From positions 186,001-250,000 of the forward strand of contig CAJTPT010000002.1 of assembly GCA_910578545.1 (NCBI GenBank): 64,000 bases of DNA. Reading direction: 5' to 3'. The stretch is from an uncultured Christensenella sp. (GTDB lineage: Bacteria > Bacillota > Clostridia > Christensenellales > Pumilibacteraceae). How positions within the stretch are numbered: the stretch's first letter is position 1; each line of letters begins with the position of its first letter. This document shows positions 60,404-64,000 of this stretch, one piece after another. Position numbers and translations under genes: made by a program. Under the pieces are notes generated by a model. The model was not told the DNA's origin. It worked only from the letters and a program-made list of their open reading frames with translations, and made no database searches.

Positions 60404-60432
60404 ATTATAATACCACAAAATAAGCTTGTCAA
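60404..60432 (-). promoter_or_regulatory. Consensus sigma-A promoter of the ctsR operon
   Basis: Minus strand: perfect TTGACA (60427-60432), 17-base spacer, perfect TATAAT (60404-60409). Such a strong promoter fits control by repression alone. Confidence 0.9.
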
Positions 60433-60470
60433 GTGTTTTTAAGATTTTTGCAAAAAAAATTTACAATAAA

Positions 60471-60502
60471 AAAGGCTCTCGAATTTTTTCACGAAAGTCT
60501 TT
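60471..60502 (-). terminator. Intrinsic terminator of the zinc-ribbon/hypothetical gene pair
   Basis: Minus strand AAAGACTTTCG pairs with CGAGAGCCTTT (one mismatch) around a ten-base loop and runs into TTTTTT. It ends the unit 61565-60535 just before the ctsR promoter. Confidence 0.75.
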
Positions 60503-60534
60503 TATAGTAATTACTTACGTTTACCCTATTTGGG

Positions 60535-61044
60535 TTATGCCAATTCCAAATCGACAAACTTCTTTTTCTTATCGGCAAATTTCATTGTAAGCCAATCGAA
60601 GCCTATTGACTTAGCCTTGTTCCAGTCAAGGTACGAGCCGTCGATTAGCTGTACCTCGTTATTAACATTAAACGTATAATCGTCCTTTTCGTCTTCATAA
60701 TCGATTGCATAGCCGAGAGTAATCTCGATTTTGCCTTTAGCGTACCCGTATAGCTCTAACTCTCTGCCTTCCTCACCCATCGGATCGTTGCAAAACATAC
60801 CGTCATAACCATGTTTAGCGCCGTCAAAAACTACGAATTGCTCATTTGTTAACGGGTCTTTAGCAACGATTAAACAAGGATACTCGCTGTCCGCGATATA
60901 CGGAAATTTGCCAATCGGCAACAATTCCCCGTAATACCAAATTTCCAAATCGGTGTTACCTGACGAAGAAATCAAAACGCCAACAATTTTATCCTTTTTT
61001 TCTTTGACGTTTGTTAGATGAGCCGTCAAATAATACGGAATCAT
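60535..61044 (-). CDS. Hypothetical protein paired with a zinc-ribbon membrane protein
   Basis: This 169-residue soluble protein is unrecognised. The first 95 residues look beta-rich (KIVGVLISSSGNTDLEIWYYGELLPIG, then YPCLIVAKDPLTNEQFVVFDG), and the rest is acidic with aromatic residues (YAIDYEDEKDDYTF, GFDWLTMKFADKKKKF). There is no signal peptide or cysteine motif. GGAGGAATT precedes the ATG, which overlaps the upstream stop by 4 bases, so the pair is translationally coupled. Confidence 0.8.
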   Translation of the reverse strand: MIPYYLTAHLTNVKEKKDKIVGVLISSSGNTDLEIWYYGELLPIGKFPYIADSEYPCLIVAKDPLTNEQFVVFDGAKHGYDGMFCNDPMGEEGRELELYGYAKGKIEITLGYAIDYEDEKDDYTFNVNNEVQLIDGSYLDWNKAKSIGFDWLTMKFADKKKKFVDLELA

Positions 61045-61565
61045 GCAATTCCTCCCAAAATATCCTGAAGGCTACCGCCCGAAACCATTACAACGATACT
61101 TGTTACCAACACGAATATAAATGCAATTATGCCGATAGCAAAGCATATTATATCGGAATTAGTGTGCTTGCCGTCTTGCGATTTTAGCATCCAATATCTA
61201 TAAATACCAAGCATGCAAAACACGAAAGCAAACAAAATAGCAAACACGCCGAGCACTATGCCGAGCCAATACGTTGAATAAATAAACAATACCGACAATT
61301 CCTTAAGCGCCCAAACCATCACGCCCACAATAACGAACGTCGGCATAAAACGCTCGGCTAAAAAGCCGTTAACTTTTTTTACGTCAAACGAGCTTTGCTT
61401 AGGCTGTTGTTGTTCCGCCAAAGCGGGCGGCTGCGAGTTTACGGTCTGTTGTTCCGGCTGTTCTACAGGCTCTTGTTCTGCGGGAGCTTTGCCGAGTTTT
61501 TCGCCGCACTTCGTACAGAAGTTTGCGTGCTCGGGCATATCGGCGCCGCACTTTGGACACTTCAT
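61041..61565 (-). CDS. Zinc-ribbon membrane protein
   Basis: This 174-residue protein begins with a zinc ribbon (CPKCGADMPEHANFCTKCG), then a Gln/Pro-rich linker of about 40 residues, then three predicted membrane helices. These include FVIVGVMVWALKELSVLFI, FAILFAFVFCMLGIY and FAIGIIAFIFVLVTSIVVMV. ATG 61565 is chosen because AGAGGTG is correctly spaced. The GTG three codons upstream overlaps that site. The layout is common in Clostridia but without known function. It is coupled to the next gene. Confidence 0.85.
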   Translation of the reverse strand: MKCPKCGADMPEHANFCTKCGEKLGKAPAEQEPVEQPEQQTVNSQPPALAEQQQPKQSSFDVKKVNGFLAERFMPTFVIVGVMVWALKELSVLFIYSTYWLGIVLGVFAILFAFVFCMLGIYRYWMLKSQDGKHTNSDIICFAIGIIAFIFVLVTSIVVMVSGGSLQDILGGIA

Positions 61566-61598
61566 AATTTTCACCTCTTATTAATAATAATTTATATT

Positions 61599-62054
61599 TT
61601 ATATTTGTGATTCGAATTTTTCGATTTTTACGCCTGCTTCCTCGAATAATTCCAAAGAGAATTCATCGGGATAGCCTTCTTTGTACACAACGCGCGTAAT
61701 GCCGCTGTTGATTATCATTTTTGTACAAATCGCACAAGGCTGATGGGTGCAGTAAAGAGTCGCGCCGTCTATACATATTCCCATACGCGCCGCCTGAATT
61801 ATCGCGTTTTGCTCGGCATGCGTGGCATAGCAAAGCTCGTGGCGAGTGCCTGATACAATATTAAGCTTACGCCTTAAGCATTCACCCTTGTCCTTACAGC
61901 TTTTTATACCCGAGCTTGCACCGTTATAACCGGTGGTCATAATGCGTTTGTTTTTGGCTATTACGGCGCCGACCTGTCGGTTTTCCTGATAACAACTCGA
62001 CCACGTAGCAACAGCGTGCGCTATTTCCATGAAACGCTCATCCCACTTATCCAT
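61599..62054 (-). CDS. dCMP deaminase family protein (ComEB-like)
   Basis: This 151-residue zinc deaminase most likely converts dCMP to dUMP, supplying thymidylate synthesis. Zinc and catalytic residues are THAEQNAI (His and catalytic Glu) and CTHQPCAICTKMI (two cysteines). The N-terminus WDERFMEIAHAVATWSSC is typical of the ComEB/dCMP deaminase branch, and the insert DKGECLRRKLNI matches too. CGGAGGAAG precedes the ATG. It appears to stand alone. Confidence 0.93.
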   Translation of the reverse strand: MDKWDERFMEIAHAVATWSSCYQENRQVGAVIAKNKRIMTTGYNGASSGIKSCKDKGECLRRKLNIVSGTRHELCYATHAEQNAIIQAARMGICIDGATLYCTHQPCAICTKMIINSGITRVVYKEGYPDEFSLELFEEAGVKIEKFESQI

Positions 62055-62149
62055 TAAAACTTCCTCCGTAAAACGTTATTATCACACAAGCCGCTTGCGT
62101 CGAACTATATTAGTTTATCATAATTCAAAATTATATGCAATACATTTTA

Positions 62150-63814
62150 TCAAATTTCTATCCGATTGTAGTATTCTTCGCATTTTCTATACAGCACGAT
62201 ATTTATAACCGCAAAGCAAGCAAGCTCAAAATACAGTAACGCCCAACAAAGCGGCGCGGTTATATTCATGCCAACGCCGTTAGAGATTAGAATATTGACT
62301 AAAAACAGCACGATAAGTCCACAGCCGAGGCTTATAAGCTGAGCAATAGTTACGTGTCCGTTGTGCTTTATCGCCTGCATGGGATCGGTCCACTTAAGTT
62401 TTGGCGCAGATAAATCCCACAACGCGCCGAAGATTACAAACATGCCGGCAAGCGGAATGAGCAAGAAGAAGGACAGCAGAAAGTTTTGCCATTCAAACGC
62501 GAAAGCGTTGACCGTCACTACCGCAATGGTAGCCGTCGGAATGGCTAAAAACAGCCAAGCCATTATTTTTGCTTTAAGTATCGACTTGATGCCAATGGGT
62601 AAAATCTTTAACGACGCTATTGCCCCGCCCTCGCGTGAAAAGGTTGTCGCCGCAGCATTCCCAGTTGACGCAAAAACTGCCGCAAGAGTACAGAACGACA
62701 TCAACCGAACGCTTTCGCTCAAACCGATTTCGACGCCTTTCTCTGCCATATTATCAAACATGGCGGAAGTCTGCGTTATCATTATTCCGAATATAATCGA
62801 AATAATAATCGGCAAAAGCATAACAAAATAACATTGAAACGCCGTTTGAGTCGTGCGCATAGAGCTTAGGTACTCGCGTTTAACAAGAGCGCGGAATGAC
62901 GTTGTCGTTTTAAACTCGCTCTTTTTCGCCTTAGAATTGTCGGTCTGGTTGTTTGCCTTTACGGATTGCGAGTACATAAACTTAGCGGCAAACAGCAAAA
63001 TAACAACCAATACGACCGAGCTTCCGATAAAAATCAACAGGTTTACTACGGTCGACATTCCGATTGATAACCCAAATGACGAAAACCCGCAAGCCGCATA
63101 CGCAAGCGCTTTGTACGGATAGAATGCGTTTAGCACTGCGGATATGCCATGAAACAACGAATAAATCGCCTCTTCGGAAATAGTTGACATTGCCCATATA
63201 AAATAAATATAAACGCCGAACAATGCGCCAAACAGAATCATGTAAAACAGCAACGCAACGACGCCGCGATTTTTCATCTTACTCGCAATAAACATTACGG
63301 GTATCCCCAATATAGCGGCAAGCACGAGCGGCAATGCGGGAACAATAAAAATCAGCAATAACGTAATAACGTAATACAACGCCCATGCGTGAATTATTAT
63401 TCCGTACGCTATCAGTAGCGGTAACGCAAGCGCCGCCACAAGCGCGGTTTCGATTATATAGACAAATGCAATCTTTGCCGCAAACACAACGTGCGACTTA
63501 ACGGGCAAAACCGAAAAAAAGTCGGTATCCTTAGACAAATACAGCGTTGAAATCAAAAAGATTATTCCGAATATAAGCACAATAAGCGCACAAGTGATAA
63601 GCACGAAAAAATAAAATACTGGTGCATACGACGACGCTAAAACCGATAAAAAATCTTTTAGAAGAACCAATATAAGTATAAAAGCGGAAACACAAATAAC
63701 GTAGGCAAAACCCAAAAACACAACAAACGCAATAACGCTCTTTTTGGATTTGCTCTCGTCGATACGAAATTTATTTTTAAAAAGCGCGGCGAGAATAATC
63801 AAAAAATCACTCAT
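62150..63814 (-). CDS. ABC exporter permease, about twelve membrane helices
   Basis: This 554-residue integral membrane protein is an ABC-2-like permease. ATG 63814 follows GAGGG and overlaps the stop of the ATPase gene by 8 bases. An open frame upstream lies within that gene. Two halves of about six helices are separated by a charged loop near residue 310 (NNQTDNSKAKKSEFKTTTSF). LYLSKDTDFFSVLPVKSHVVFAAK and TTFSREGGAIASLKILPI are the paired cytoplasmic coupling segments typical of this family. The substrate is unknown. Confidence 0.88.
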   Translation of the reverse strand: MSDFLIILAALFKNKFRIDESKSKKSVIAFVVFLGFAYVICVSAFILILVLLKDFLSVLASSYAPVFYFFVLITCALIVLIFGIIFLISTLYLSKDTDFFSVLPVKSHVVFAAKIAFVYIIETALVAALALPLLIAYGIIIHAWALYYVITLLLIFIVPALPLVLAAILGIPVMFIASKMKNRGVVALLFYMILFGALFGVYIYFIWAMSTISEEAIYSLFHGISAVLNAFYPYKALAYAACGFSSFGLSIGMSTVVNLLIFIGSSVVLVVILLFAAKFMYSQSVKANNQTDNSKAKKSEFKTTTSFRALVKREYLSSMRTTQTAFQCYFVMLLPIIISIIFGIMITQTSAMFDNMAEKGVEIGLSESVRLMSFCTLAAVFASTGNAAATTFSREGGAIASLKILPIGIKSILKAKIMAWLFLAIPTATIAVVTVNAFAFEWQNFLLSFFLLIPLAGMFVIFGALWDLSAPKLKWTDPMQAIKHNGHVTIAQLISLGCGLIVLFLVNILISNGVGMNITAPLCWALLYFELACFAVINIVLYRKCEEYYNRIEI

Positions 63815-64000
63815 TGTTTCCCTCGCCAGCAACCGACAAAAAGATTTCTTCCAAGCTCTCGTCACCTTTTGCCGCTTTGATTTCGTCCATATCACCGCAA
63901 AGCACTAACTTGCCTTTATTTATTATGGCAACGCGGTCGCAAAGCTTTTCCGCAACCTCAAGCACGTGGGTGGAAAAGAAAACCGTCTTACCGGCGTTAC
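63807..64000 (-). CDS. ABC transporter ATP-binding protein (C-terminal fragment)
   Basis: The last 63 codons of an ABC ATPase run off the right edge. The visible sequence includes KTVFFSTHVLEVAEKLCDRVAII, with the H-loop histidine and the helix after it, then NKGKLVLCGDMDEI and LEEIFLSVAGEGNNE, the usual end of ABC-2 exporters. The stop overlaps the permease start. Walker A and signature motifs lie outside the window. Confidence 0.93.
   Translation of the reverse strand, partial: NAGKTVFFSTHVLEVAEKLCDRVAIINKGKLVLCGDMDEIKAAKGDESLEEIFLSVAGEGNNE

Noticed and set aside
1..64000. Mobile elements, prophage, toxin-antitoxin or restriction systems
   Set aside because: No transposase, integrase, phage structural gene, methyltransferase-nuclease pair or flanking direct repeats were seen. 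Nearly all genes are core functions.

Overview
The window is a stretch of chromosome from a spore-forming member of the Bacillota, most likely class Clostridia. The evidence is the gene content: spoIIAA-spoIIAB-sigF, spoVAC-AD-AE, yunB, ctsR-mcsA-mcsB-clpC, hrcA-grpE-dnaK-dnaJ, RNase Y, long-form HPF, a T-box leader and a Crh-like HPr. Shine-Dalgarno sites are of the GGAGG type and promoters are of the TTGACA-17-TATAAT type. I cannot name a species. I saw no rRNA or tRNA gene, CRISPR array, prophage or insertion sequence. The window is housekeeping DNA, densely packed, with many 1-20 base gene overlaps.

Layout. (1) 1-8.5 kb, plus strand: the end of miaB, then mutS, mutL, miaA, an aluminium-resistance/methionine gamma-lyase-like PLP enzyme, and eno behind a hairpin that covers its ribosome binding site. 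(2) 8.5-14.8 kb, plus strand: one tightly coupled eight-gene unit behind a near-consensus promoter. It encodes a HIT protein, two consecutive proteins that resemble the Spo0A DNA-binding domain without a receiver domain, an OmpR-type response regulator, a sensor kinase with almost no sensor domain, a small membrane protein, a cysteine desulfurase and ThiI. This is the most unusual part of the window. (3) 14.8-21 kb, minus strand: a class A PBP, then pta-prmA-rsmE-mtaB. (4) 21.2-22.8 kb, plus strand: tmcAL and an unknown gene. (5) 22.8-31 kb, minus strand: pheST with a T-box leader, a U32 protein and mutS2. (6) 31-37.5 kb, minus strand: sporulation genes (yunB, spoVAE/AD/AC, the spoIIA operon), with a frameshifted tfoX-like gene, a DUF3795 protein, an AraC regulator and a GNAT enzyme between them. 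(7) 37.6-49.9 kb, minus strand: rny, comF, ackA, the dnaJ/dnaK/grpE/hrcA heat-shock operon with a degenerate CIRCE, a DUF3267 metalloprotease-like protein, hemW and lepA. (8) 50-51.3 kb, plus strand: a GDPD and a GtrA-like protein. (9) 51.4-64 kb, minus strand: a nucleoside phosphorylase-like protein, an unknown protein, a Crh-like HPr, pgi, hpf, the clpC operon with CtsR operators, a zinc-ribbon membrane protein with an unknown partner, a dCMP deaminase, and an ABC exporter permease with the end of its ATPase.

How the genes fit together. tRNA modification recurs (miaB, miaA, mtaB, tmcAL, thiI with its sulfur donor), as do protein quality control under CtsR and HrcA, acetate metabolism (pta and ackA, now about 19 kb apart) and the forespore sigma-F switch. 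Genes before 14.8 kb point right and almost all later genes point left, so transcription converges at the thiI/PBP boundary.

Start codons were chosen from ribosome-binding-site spacing and overlaps. Motif positions are approximate. All family assignments are by eye, without database searches.
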